Below are positions 19,092 to 26,766 of a stretch of DNA of 64,000 nucleotides, piece by piece. How positions within the stretch are numbered: position 1 is the stretch's first letter; the number at the start of each line of letters is the position of its first letter. The notes below the pieces were generated by a model. It was given only the letters and a program-made list of their open reading frames with translations. It was not told where the DNA came from and made no database searches. The DNA comes from Streptomyces sp. NBC_01283 (lineage in GTDB: Bacteria; Actinomycetota; Actinomycetes; Streptomycetales; Streptomycetaceae), in assembly GCF_041435335.1 (NCBI RefSeq), contig NZ_CP108430.1:8094001-8158000 (forward strand), read 5' to 3'. The translations under genes and the position numbers were made by a program.

Positions 19092-20123
19092 ATGGTCACC
19101 CTCGCCGAGGTAGCCCACCACGCCGGAGTCTCGGCCAGCACGGTGAGTTATGTGCTCAGCGGCAAGCGGTCCATCTCCTCCTCCACCAAGGACCGCGTCG
19201 AACGGTCCATCAGGGAGCTCGGCTACCACCCGAACGCCGGCGCCCGCGCGCTGGCCAGCAGCCGGTCCAACATCATCGCCCTGATGGTGCCACTGCGCAC
19301 CGACATGTACGTGCCGGTGATGATGGAGATCGCCATCGCCGTCGCCACCACCGCGCGCACCCACGGGTACGACGTGCTGCTCCTGACCGGCGAGGAGGGC
19401 CCCGAGGCGGTCCGCCGCATCGAGGGCAGCGCACTCGCCGACGCGATGATCCTGATGGACGTGGAGCTGGACGACGAGCGTCTCCCGCTGATCCGCGAGA
19501 CCGACCGGCCCGCGGTCCTCATCGGCCTCCCCGCCGACCCCGCGGGCCTGACCTGCGTGGACCTCGACTTCGTGGCGACCGGCGCCCAGTGCGTGGAGCA
19601 CCTCTCCGGGCTCGGCCACCGGGAGATCGCCGTGATCGGCGAGGCGCCCGCGGTGTACGAGCGGCACACCGGCTTCGCGGAACGCACCCTGGACGGGCTG
19701 CGCACGCGGGCACAGGAGCTCGGCGTCCGGGTGCTGCACCGCCCCTGTGAGGGAACGTACGACGCGCTTGCCGCGACCCTGGCGCGGATCTCCGACGAAC
19801 GCCCGGGGACCACGGGGTTCGTCGTCCAGAACGAGTCGGCGGTGGAACCACTCCTGAGCCTCCTGCGTCAGCAGGGCCGCGCCATACCGGAAGACGTCTC
19901 CGTCATCGCCGTCTGCCCCGACCAGGTCGCCACCCAGGCCTCGGTCCGGCTCACCTCCGTCGCCATCCCCGCCCAGGAGATGGGCCGACAGGCAGTGGAA
20001 CGCGTCGTCGCCAAGCTGCGGGGGCAGAGCGCGGCCGAAGTCACCCTGATCGCACCGGAGTTGACGGTGCGAGCCAGCACGGGCCCTGCCCCCGGGTATT
20101 CAGGTGCCCCCTCAGGGAGTTGA
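19092..20123 (+). CDS. LacI-family transcriptional regulator, probable xyloglucan repressor
   Basis: A 343-residue repressor. The helix-turn-helix is TLAEVAHHAGVSASTVSYVL at residues 3-22, with hinge helix near HPNAGARALAS. The periplasmic-binding-like effector domain follows to the C-terminus. An AGGAGAGCTG site precedes the ATG. It stands after the GH74 xyloglucanase and carries two copies of its presumed operator upstream. The same operator controls the divergent GH42-importer and GH3-GH31 promoters at 52.6-52.8 kb, so a role in xyloglucan control is likely. The effector is probably a xyloglucan oligosaccharide or a derived disaccharide; that is inference. Its 3' end overlaps the convergent PL11 gene by 12 bases. 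Confidence 0.88.
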   Translation: MVTLAEVAHHAGVSASTVSYVLSGKRSISSSTKDRVERSIRELGYHPNAGARALASSRSNIIALMVPLRTDMYVPVMMEIAIAVATTARTHGYDVLLLTGEEGPEAVRRIEGSALADAMILMDVELDDERLPLIRETDRPAVLIGLPADPAGLTCVDLDFVATGAQCVEHLSGLGHREIAVIGEAPAVYERHTGFAERTLDGLRTRAQELGVRVLHRPCEGTYDALAATLARISDERPGTTGFVVQNESAVEPLLSLLRQQGRAIPEDVSVIAVCPDQVATQASVRLTSVAIPAQEMGRQAVERVVAKLRGQSAAEVTLIAPELTVRASTGPAPGYSGAPSGS

Positions 20124-22031
20124 CACCACCGGGCGTGGTGCTTTTGCCATGCCGGAGCCGATGAAGAAGCTCGGGTGCGGGGGCTGGTTGTAGGCCGTAT
20201 TCTGCCAGGCCAGTGCCGTGCGGTACTGGATGTCGTGGAGCAGCGTGGTGATCTTCGTGCTCGTCTCGTGCGGGGTGGAGTAGATCCGCAGCGCCTTGTT
20301 GTCCGCGGTGCGCCACACGACTTCCTCGCGCCAGTCGCCGAGGATGTCGCCCGAGAGCGCCGGGGTCGCCTTCGTGCCGTTGTTGGACGCGACGGACGCC
20401 CCGGTCAGGAGCCGGGTCTCGCCGCCCGTCCCGTACTTGTCGATGCGGGTGCCGTCGAGGAGTTCGCGGGTGGTGTCGCCGTCCCACCAGTTCACGAAGT
20501 TGACGCTGGAGGGCTCGCGGCCGACCGACGCCCCGGACGGCGAGCGCAGGGTGCTGTCGGCCGCCGACCAGGACTCGGCGCCCGCCGAACCGGCATAGAT
20601 GTCGGCGGACACGCCCCGGCCGTTGTCGGAGCCGGACGCCGTGGTCCACAGGCGCTGCCCGGTGCGGGCTTCGGCCAGCCAGGAGCCCGGCTTGGAGCTG
20701 TCCTCGGAGACCTTGAAGTACTCCAGGCCCGCGCGGGAGGGATCGAGGTCACCGACGTGCCCGGCATCGCCGTGCCCGAGCTTGGTCGTCCACAGGCCGC
20801 TGCCGTTGTCGTCGACGGTCATCGCGCCGTAGACGATCTCGTCCTTGCCGTCGGCGTCGACGTCCGCGACCGACAGGCTGTGGTTGCCCTGGCCGTCGTA
20901 CCCCTTGCCGGCGTTCGTCGAGGAGTTGGTGTCGAAGGTCCAGCGCCGGGTGAATGCCCCGTTCCGCCAGTCCCAGGCGGCGATGACCGACCGGGTGTAA
21001 TAGCCGCGCGCCATGATCAGGGACGGCCTGCTGCCGTCGAGGTACGCGGTCCCGGCGAGGAAGCGGTCCACGCGGTTGCCGTAACTGTCGCCCCAGCCCG
21101 CGACGCTGCCGCGCGCGGGGACGTAGTCCACCGTGTCGAGCGCGGCGCCGGAGCGGCCGTCGAACATCGTCAGGTACTCGGGTCCGGTGAGGACGTAGCC
21201 GCCGGAGTTGCGGTGGTCGGCGGAGGAACTGCCGATCACCTTGCCCGCGCCGTCCTTCGTGCCGTCCGCCGTCTTCGTGGCGACCTCGGCCCTGCCGTCC
21301 CCGTCGTAGTCGTACACCTGGAACTGCGTGTAGTGCGCGCCCGAGCGGATGTTCCTGCCCAGGTCGATCCGCCACAGCCGGGTGCCGTCCAGCCTGATGC
21401 CGTCGATGACCGTGTTGCCGGTGTAGCCGGACTGGGAGTTGTCCTTGGCGTTGGTGGGCTGCCACTTCAGTACGAAGTCCAGGGCGCCGTCCCCGTCGAG
21501 ATCGCCCACGGACGCGTCGTTCGCCTCGTACGTGTACGCCACGCCGTCCGGGGTCGTGCCCCCGGCGGGCGGTGTGATCGGCACGTCCTTGTATCCGGCG
21601 CGGAACTGCACCGCGTGCACGGAGTCGCCCTGCTCGGTGCCGTCGACCACCGCGCGCACCGTGTAGTCGGCGCTGTTGGGCGCGCCCGCGTGGAAGTAGT
21701 TCGTCGAGCCGGTGACCGGGGAGGAGTTGACCTTCGTACCCCCTCGGTAGACGTTGAAGGCCACGTCGTCGTCATCGGTCCCGAGCCAGCGCCAGCTGAC
21801 CAGGTTCCCGGCGTCGGTGTGCACGCTGACCACGCCCCGGTCCAGCGCCTCGGCCTGGCGGGTGGTCGCCGCCGACGAGGTGGACGAGAGGGCGATTAGC
21901 CCACCGGCGCCGAGGGCGCCCGCGACGACGGCGGTGAGCAGAACCCGGCCGCGGGCCCGCCGTGCTCTTCGGCGCCTGGGGCGGAGGCGGTCGCCGTACG
22001 GGTTCTCGGCCATGGGGTGTTCCTGGGCCAT
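20112..22031 (-). CDS. Secreted PL11 rhamnogalacturonan lyase
   Basis: A 639-residue exported lyase of the YesW type that cuts rhamnogalacturonan I by beta-elimination. A long basic N-region (RLRPRRRRARRARGR) and hydrophobic core end near SSAAT (about residue 55). Calcium-binding propeller loops are visible as DLDGDGALDFV, DYDGDGRAEV and DVDADGKDEIV. Two ATGs lie 18 bases apart in a duplicated CACCCCATGGCC; the first, 22031, is chosen because AGGAG precedes it by six bases. An ECF-type promoter at 22113-22082 is shared in pattern with both PL3 genes. It lacks an added CBM. Confidence 0.93.
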   Translation of the reverse strand: MAQEHPMAENPYGDRLRPRRRRARRARGRVLLTAVVAGALGAGGLIALSSTSSAATTRQAEALDRGVVSVHTDAGNLVSWRWLGTDDDDVAFNVYRGGTKVNSSPVTGSTNYFHAGAPNSADYTVRAVVDGTEQGDSVHAVQFRAGYKDVPITPPAGGTTPDGVAYTYEANDASVGDLDGDGALDFVLKWQPTNAKDNSQSGYTGNTVIDGIRLDGTRLWRIDLGRNIRSGAHYTQFQVYDYDGDGRAEVATKTADGTKDGAGKVIGSSSADHRNSGGYVLTGPEYLTMFDGRSGAALDTVDYVPARGSVAGWGDSYGNRVDRFLAGTAYLDGSRPSLIMARGYYTRSVIAAWDWRNGAFTRRWTFDTNSSTNAGKGYDGQGNHSLSVADVDADGKDEIVYGAMTVDDNGSGLWTTKLGHGDAGHVGDLDPSRAGLEYFKVSEDSSKPGSWLAEARTGQRLWTTASGSDNGRGVSADIYAGSAGAESWSAADSTLRSPSGASVGREPSSVNFVNWWDGDTTRELLDGTRIDKYGTGGETRLLTGASVASNNGTKATPALSGDILGDWREEVVWRTADNKALRIYSTPHETSTKITTLLHDIQYRTALAWQNTAYNQPPHPSFFIGSGMAKAPRPVVSTP

Positions 22032-22343
22032 GGGGTGCTCCTGCGGGGAGATTGCGGGGAGAGGGACAGTGCCTCGCCTGAGTCGCCGCGGGGAGCGCGG
22101 AAGGTTGCCGCCCGGTCAGGTGCAGTTACCGGCCCGCCGGTGGGCGGGTCCCGGCCGACGAGGCTGCCGCGCCGGGTGGACGACAAACGCCGCCTACCGC
22201 GCAGGTTTACCCGGCTGGCGCGCTCGGTGGACGGCCACACCAAACCACCGCACGACGCGCGCCGAGCCCTCGGACCCCTAGCTTCTGTGGTGACCGCACA
22301 GCCCGAAATACAGGGGAAAACCCGAAGTACAGGGGGAAACAGC
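22032..22343. other. Divergent control region, PL11 / small secreted protein
   Basis: About 310 bases without a gene. It holds the PL11 promoter (22082-22113). Just before the plus-strand gene, CCCGAAATACAGGGGAAAA and CCCGAAGTACAGGGGGAAA stand in tandem (about 22302-22340); the second copy contains the ribosome site. Between them is GC-rich DNA with short inverted repeats but no clear operator. Confidence 0.5.
22082..22113 (-). promoter_or_regulatory. Putative ECF-sigma promoter of PL11
   Basis: Read on the minus strand, GGGCGGCAACCTTCCGC (22113-22097) is followed by GGCGAC (22087-22082). The 17-base first block is identical to the one upstream of PL3 at 24482. The AAC core and a CGAC element at 17 bases fit the general ECF promoter layout. 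The implied leader is about 45 bases. Confidence 0.55.
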
Positions 22344-22823
22344 ATGCGAACCATGCAGAAGGCGGCGCTCGGAGCAACCGCGGCGCTGGCCGCACTCTCC
22401 GGCGCCTTTGTGCCATCCGCCAGTGCCGCACCGGCACCGGCACCGGCAGCCTCAGCCGACCCGACGGCCACCGTGGTCAGGTCCGCGACCGCTGACGCGT
22501 CGGCCCAGGCATGTGCCCACCCCATCAAGCGCTGGGGCCACTGGGGCTGCATGAAGGGCTCGAACACCGGCCTCGACGTCGACTGGGACGGCAACGGCTC
22601 CAGGGACGAAACCTTCGTGATCGGCACGAATCGCGGGATCTACCACATCTGGGCCAACGCGGGCGGCTGGAAGGAAATGCCCGGCGGAGGACGGGCGGAC
22701 CGGATGTGGGGCGTCGGAAAGGGCCCCGGCTACCGCTGCGTCGGCGTGTGGGCCGGCAACACCGTGTACGCCAACGTGTTCCACCACGGCAAGTGGCACA
22801 ACTGGGAGCGAGGCACCTGCTGA
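22344..22823 (+). CDS. Small secreted Cys/Trp-rich protein, unknown function
   Basis: A 159-residue exported protein that I do not recognise. The signal peptide MRTMQKAALGATAALAALSG ends near SASA at about 28, followed by an Ala/Pro spacer. The mature part has four Cys, likely two disulphides, and many Trp and Gly: HPIKRWGHWGCMKG, DVDWDGNGSRDETFVIGTNR and WHNWERGTC. The acidic DWDGNG turn resembles FG-GAP/VCBS-type calcium loops. It could be a binding protein or inhibitor. AGGGGGAAACAGC precedes the ATG. A strong terminator follows, so it is transcribed alone. Its place between PL11 and the sigma factor suggests a pectin link but does not prove it. Confidence 0.75.
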   Translation: MRTMQKAALGATAALAALSGAFVPSASAAPAPAPAASADPTATVVRSATADASAQACAHPIKRWGHWGCMKGSNTGLDVDWDGNGSRDETFVIGTNRGIYHIWANAGGWKEMPGGGRADRMWGVGKGPGYRCVGVWAGNTVYANVFHHGKWHNWERGTC

Positions 22824-22835
22824 CACCGGCTCAGG

Positions 22836-22867
22836 CGACGCCCCCACCCCGCGGGGTGGGGGCGTCG
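22836..22867. terminator. Strong hairpin after small secreted protein gene
   Basis: A 15-bp perfect GC stem (CGACGCCCCCACCCC with its complement) closes on a two-base loop. It separates the secreted protein gene from the sigma factor unit. Confidence 0.85.
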
Positions 22868-22921
22868 TTGGATCCGATCGCATGCCGTTTGGCTCAGATA
22901 CGCCTGGGATTCCGGACGTTG

Positions 22922-22935
22922 TTCGATCTCTCGTA
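22922..22935. promoter_or_regulatory. Operator TTCGA-TCTC-TCGTA before ECF sigma gene
   Basis: One base from a perfect palindrome. The surrounding 22 bases (22916-22937) match 20 of 22 bases at 35919-35940, before the pectin operon, which is unlikely by chance. A TATGCT -10 candidate lies at 22946-22951, so the motif would cover the -35 area. Confidence 0.5.
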
Positions 22936-23029
22936 CAGACGTTGCTATGCTCGCGCATCGCGTTGCGGCGGCACGGGGGCCACCCGGCGCGCGGGAAGAG
23001 CCGCGCGCGAGCACAGAAAGAGGTCACCC

Positions 23030-23563
23030 GTGGGGACAGCCGTCGACGACGCAGCCGCCGCGGAGTTCCATGACTTCTTCGAGCGGCACTACAACGAACT
23101 CGCCCGCCTCGCGCACATGCTGACCGGCGAGAAGGACGCCGCGGACGATCTGGCGGCGGACGCCCTGGTCGCGCTCTGGAACCGCTGGGACCGGGTCAGG
23201 GCCGCCGACCACCCGGGCGCGTACGCCCGTGGAGTCGTCGCCAACATGGCGCGCAGCCGCATCCGCAGTGCCGTCCGCGAACGCCGCCGCGTGGCGCTGT
23301 TCTGGGGGCAGCGCCCGGAGGGGGTCGACGACCCCGACGTACCGGCGGTCGTCGACGTCCAGGAGGCGTTGCGTACGCTGCCGTTCCGTAAGCGGGCCTG
23401 TGTGGTCCTGCGGCACGCCTTCGACCTGTCGGAGAAGGACACCGCGCTCACCCTCGGCATATCGGTCGGTACGGTGAAGAGCCAGACGTCCAAGGGAATG
23501 GCGGAGCTGCAACGGCTCCTCGGTGACCGGGCAGCGTCGCAACTCGTGGGAGGGAGGCAGTGA
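23030..23563 (+). CDS. ECF RNA polymerase sigma factor, SigE-like family
   Basis: A 177-residue ECF sigma factor. Region 2 spans about 10-80 (EFHDFFERHYNELARLAHML to ARGVVANMARSRIR), and region 4 about 105-165 with the helix-turn-helix TLGISVGTVKSQTSKGMAEL. The GTG at 23030 fits the family length and has AAAGAGG upstream; the frame is open further 5' but lacks sigma features. Its stop overlaps the next gene (TGATG), so sigma factor and membrane partner are co-translated. Matching ECF-type promoters before PL11 and both PL3 genes make pectinase control likely, as inference. A cluster operator motif lies over its own promoter. Confidence 0.9.
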   Translation: MGTAVDDAAAAEFHDFFERHYNELARLAHMLTGEKDAADDLAADALVALWNRWDRVRAADHPGAYARGVVANMARSRIRSAVRERRRVALFWGQRPEGVDDPDVPAVVDVQEALRTLPFRKRACVVLRHAFDLSEKDTALTLGISVGTVKSQTSKGMAELQRLLGDRAASQLVGGRQ

Positions 23564-24459
23564 TGGACGACGTACGCAAGCAGCTGCGCGATGCCGCGGC
23601 CGAGCACCGCCCTGACAGGGAACGGATGCTGGCCCGCGTAGAGCGCGGCATGGAGCGTGACGCCGTCGAACCCGGTGCCTCGTCCCGCGGCAGGCTGCCG
23701 CGGCCCGCCCCCTGGCTGCGGATCGCGGGCGCGACGGCCGCCGTGGCCGGAGTCTTCGCGCTCGGCGGCTATGCCGTCGCCTCCGCCGTCCAGGGCGAGG
23801 ACCCGCCGCCCCGCACCGTGGGCACCCCGGCCGCCCCCGATTCCCCGTCCGGTCCGAGCCCATCCGCCTCCGCACCGGACGACGGGAAGGCCGGGCCCAG
23901 CTCGCCCGCCGAGCCCGCGCACCCGTCGGGCAAGGCCACGAAGGGCACGCCGGACAAGGGAAAGGGCAAGGGCGAGGGGCAGGACACCAGCCGGCCGCCG
24001 AAGGAGTCCGACCTCCCGCCCGATACGCGGCGCGTGGCCCCGGACGCCAAGAGTGTCGAGGACGGCTACCTCTGGAGCGACGGCTCCATCGAGCCGCAGA
24101 GCAACGACTTCTGGGCGCAGAGCACCCTCACGTTCAAGACGGGCGAACCGCTCACCGCGCTCACCGTCGAACTGCGTGTCGCGCAGACCGGCGGAGTCAC
24201 CGACACGGGCAACTGGCGCTCCCTGCCCGCCGACGACTTCACCGTCTCCGTACGGAAGTCGGGCGGTGAGCTGGTCTACCGCTGGACGCTGAAGGCGGGC
24301 CGCACCGTTCCCGCGGGTGAGCACGTCTTCGCGGGCCAGTACAACCACGCGGAGGGCGGCAGGGACGCGGGCGAGGACACCTACGCGGCGGAGGCCACCG
24401 CATCGGGCCAGCAGGCTCAAAAGGCCGCGGTACGGGGCAACTTCGCCCGCACCTCTTAG
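23563..24459 (+). CDS. Membrane-anchored partner of the ECF sigma factor (putative anti-sigma/sensor)
   Basis: A 298-residue single-pass protein: cytoplasmic N-terminus 1-52 (charged, DRERMLARVERGMERD), one membrane helix at about 53-76, a Pro/Ser/Lys-rich extracellular linker to about 165, then a globular domain rich in beta strands (TLTFKTGEPLTALTVELRV, WRSLPADDFTVSVR, VPAGEHVFAGQYNHA). The last part faintly recalls a CBM2-like sandwich. No ZAS zinc motif is seen in the short N-terminus. The layout resembles clostridial RsgI sensors, where an outer carbohydrate-binding domain controls a sigma factor; that parallel is inference. The start ATG overlaps the sigma stop. Confidence 0.65.
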   Translation: MDDVRKQLRDAAAEHRPDRERMLARVERGMERDAVEPGASSRGRLPRPAPWLRIAGATAAVAGVFALGGYAVASAVQGEDPPPRTVGTPAAPDSPSGPSPSASAPDDGKAGPSSPAEPAHPSGKATKGTPDKGKGKGEGQDTSRPPKESDLPPDTRRVAPDAKSVEDGYLWSDGSIEPQSNDFWAQSTLTFKTGEPLTALTVELRVAQTGGVTDTGNWRSLPADDFTVSVRKSGGELVYRWTLKAGRTVPAGEHVFAGQYNHAEGGRDAGEDTYAAEATASGQQAQKAAVRGNFARTS

Positions 24460-24481
24460 GGCGCGGGAGGAATTCCTCGCG

Positions 24482-24512
24482 GGGCGGCAACCTTCCGCAC
24501 GCGGGCGGAGAC
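24482..24512 (+). promoter_or_regulatory. Putative ECF-sigma promoter of first PL3 gene
   Basis: GGGCGGCAACCTTCCGC (24482-24498) then AGAC (24509-24512). From GGCAACC the spacing is 16 bases. The 17-base block is identical to the one upstream of PL11. It lies 43 bases before the PL3 start codon and 23 bases after the membrane-partner stop. Confidence 0.55.
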
Positions 24513-24554
24513 CAGCAGACGCAAGGTCATCCCCCCAGCGAAAGAGCGGTCCCC

Positions 24555-25397
24555 ATGACCACGCAACGAGCCGAACTGCGCAAGAGCCGCAAGCGCCGCC
24601 TCACCCGCCGCCGCGCCGTGGGCGCGGCGGGCGGCGCGCTCCTGCTGACCGGTGCCACCCTCGGCGCCAACGCGCTGCTCTCCCCGGCGGGCGCGGCGAC
24701 CACGGCCGCATCTTGGCCGACCCCCACCGGCGACAAGCCCGTCACGAAGACCATCGAGGTGTCCGGCACCTACGACGGCGGACTCCAGCGCTTCTACGGC
24801 AGCGGAGACCTCGGCGGCGACGGCCAGGAAGAAGGCCAGGACCCGATCTTCAAGCTGAAGGACGGCGCCGTACTGAAGAACGTCGTGCTGGGCAAGCCGG
24901 CCGCCGACGGCGTGCACTGCTCGGGCAGCTGCACCATCCAGAACGTGTGGTGGGAGGACGTCGGCGAGGACGCGGCCACCTTCAAGGGCACATCCAGCAG
25001 CTCGACGTACACCGTCACCGGTGGCGGTGCGAAGAAGGCCGACGACAAGGTCCTGCAGTTCAACGGCGCGGGCAAGCTGAACATCAGCGGGTTCCAGGTC
25101 TCGGACTTCGGCAAGCTGGTGCGCTCCTGCGGCAACTGCTCCAAGCAGTACAAGCGCACGATCACCATCAACGACGTGGACGTGACCGCGCCCGGCAAGT
25201 CCCTGGTCGGCATCAACACCAACTACGGCGACACGGCGACCCTCAGCAAGATCCGCATCCACGGCGACTCCAGCAAGAAGATCAAGCCCTGTATCCGCTA
25301 CACCGGCAACAGTTCGGGCGACGAGCCCGACGAGACGGGCAGTGGCCCTGACGGGACGTACTGCAAGTACAGCGCGTCGGACATCAGTTACCAGTAG
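24555..25397 (+). CDS. Secreted PL3 pectate lyase, first copy
   Basis: A 280-residue exported pectate lyase of family PL3, a short right-handed beta-helix that cuts polygalacturonate and needs calcium. The signal has a basic start (RKSRKRRLTRRRAV) and ends near SPAGA (about 48). Family segments visible are DPIFKLKDGAVLKNVVLG, DGVHCSGSCTIQNVWWEDVGE and VNTNYGD-like INTNYGDTA. Cys pairs at the CSGSC and CGNC sites are conserved. It lies behind the sigma-factor pair with its own ECF-type promoter. A near-identical paralogue is at 58096. Confidence 0.95.
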   Translation: MTTQRAELRKSRKRRLTRRRAVGAAGGALLLTGATLGANALLSPAGAATTAASWPTPTGDKPVTKTIEVSGTYDGGLQRFYGSGDLGGDGQEEGQDPIFKLKDGAVLKNVVLGKPAADGVHCSGSCTIQNVWWEDVGEDAATFKGTSSSSTYTVTGGGAKKADDKVLQFNGAGKLNISGFQVSDFGKLVRSCGNCSKQYKRTITINDVDVTAPGKSLVGINTNYGDTATLSKIRIHGDSSKKIKPCIRYTGNSSGDEPDETGSGPDGTYCKYSASDISYQ

Positions 25398-25408
25398 GGC
25401 CGTCGTGC

Positions 25409-25450
25409 CGGGCCACCGGTGACCGCCCGTTTTCGGTCATCGGTGGCCCG
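25409..25450. terminator. Hairpin after first PL3 gene
   Basis: A 17-bp stem (CGGGCCACCGGTGACCG with its near-complement) has one G-U pair and an eight-base loop CCCGTTTT. It closes the sigma/PL3 unit. Confidence 0.85.
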
Positions 25451-25554
25451 CCGCTGTCACGCCGGCCGTCACGCCGATTTCTGGAACCTCTCCCTGGCAC
25501 CGGCGGTGGGTGATTGAGTCGGGGCTCACTGATCGCGTGTTCAGGAGGGTCCGC

Positions 25555-26721
25555 TTGCTTCGGCTTCATCTGACGGCCGCCACGCTGCTCAGGGTGTCCG
25601 CGGAGGGAGCCGCGACCGCCCTGGTGCTCACCGTCCAGGCGCGTACCGGAGACGCGGCGAGCGCCGGATTCGTACAGGCCGCCATGTTGCTCCCGTATGT
25701 GCTGAGCGGGCCGGTCATCGGGCATGCGCTGGACCGGACCGGCCGGCCGCGCCGTCTCGTGACCGCGCTGGCCTGCGGATACGCCGTCGCGACCGCGCTG
25801 CTCATGGTGTCGGCGGGGCGCGCGCCGCTGGTGCTCGTGCTGATGGTCGCCGCCGTGATCGGTTGCGTCGAACCGGTCGTGGTGGCGCTCACCAGTCTGC
25901 TGCCGAGGTTCGTGCCTCCCGAACGCCTCTCGCGGGCATACGGCCTCGAGGCGTCGAGTTACACCGTCGCGGCTGTCGCCGGGCCGGGCCTCGCCGCGAT
26001 GGTCGCCGCCTTCGCGGGCGGCGGGCACACCGGGATCGTGACCGTGGCCGCAGCCGTGCTCGGCCTTCTCCTTCTTCCCTTGTTGCGGATTCCGCCCCCG
26101 GAGGCCCGGCCGGAGCGGACGCGGGCGGGTGTCGGGCAGGTCGTGGCGGGCGGGCTCTCGGTCCTGGGGACCAACCGGGTCCTTCGGGCCCTGACCGCGT
26201 CGACGATATTCGCCTGGTTCGGGTTCGGCGGGTTCGCGGTGGCGGCGGTGCTGCTCGGCCAGGACATCGGGGCGGGCGCGGGGGCAGGCGGACAACTGCT
26301 GGCCTGCTTCGCCCTGGGTTCCCTCATCGGGGCCCTCGCCTCGTCGCGGTGGCTGACGCCCGGACGGTGCGAACGGGTCGTGGTGGCCGGGCTGTTGGGG
26401 TTCGGTGCGGCCCTCGCCGCGTTGGCGCTGGTGCCGTCGCTGCCCTGGGCGTGGGCCGTCTGCGTGGCGGCGGGCGTGGCCGAGGGGCCGCTGTTCGCCG
26501 CCACGCTGATGCTCCGCCAGCGCGAGTCGCCGCCGGACCGGCTCGGCCAGGTCAACACCACCGGCGGCAGCCTGAAGATCGGCGCGTCGGCGGGCGGCGC
26601 GGCCCTGACCGGGGTGTTCGCGGGCCGGCTCGGCGCGGACGGGCTGATGCTGGGCATCGCCGCGTTCCAGTTCGCCGCAGCGGCCCTGTGGCTGTGGCTC
26701 CGGAGGGTGCCCGGCCGCTGA
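25555..26721 (+). CDS. MFS transporter
   Basis: About 388 residues with ten to twelve membrane helices of the major facilitator type. The loop GHALDRTGRPRR between helices 2 and 3 is the MFS motif A variant. A TTG start at 25555 is proposed because a consensus AGGAGG lies seven bases upstream; a GTG at 25510 would add 15 residues without a good ribosome site. The family includes drug, sugar and sugar-acid exporters, and nothing fixes the substrate. It sits between two pectinase genes but has its own terminators on each side, so a pectin role is only possible. Confidence 0.8.
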   Translation: MLRLHLTAATLLRVSAEGAATALVLTVQARTGDAASAGFVQAAMLLPYVLSGPVIGHALDRTGRPRRLVTALACGYAVATALLMVSAGRAPLVLVLMVAAVIGCVEPVVVALTSLLPRFVPPERLSRAYGLEASSYTVAAVAGPGLAAMVAAFAGGGHTGIVTVAAAVLGLLLLPLLRIPPPEARPERTRAGVGQVVAGGLSVLGTNRVLRALTASTIFAWFGFGGFAVAAVLLGQDIGAGAGAGGQLLACFALGSLIGALASSRWLTPGRCERVVVAGLLGFGAALAALALVPSLPWAWAVCVAAGVAEGPLFAATLMLRQRESPPDRLGQVNTTGGSLKIGASAGGAALTGVFAGRLGADGLMLGIAAFQFAAAALWLWLRRVPGR

Positions 26722-26730
26722 ACCAGGGTG

Positions 26731-26760
26731 GGACCAGGGCAGCCACGGCCGCCCTGGTCC
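26731..26760. terminator. Bidirectional hairpin between MFS and PL1 genes
   Basis: GGACCAGGGC pairs perfectly with GCCCTGGTCC across a ten-base loop. It fills the 45-base gap between convergent genes and should serve both. Confidence 0.8.
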
Positions 26761-26766
26761 AGGCAC

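Noticed and set aside
24467..24478. GAGGAATTCCTC palindrome as terminator or operator
   Set aside because: It has no loop and lies just after a stop codon; a chance restriction-like palindrome is as likely.
25510..25554. GTG start of the MFS gene at 25510
   Set aside because: No ribosome site precedes it, while AGGAGG lies directly before the TTG at 25555.
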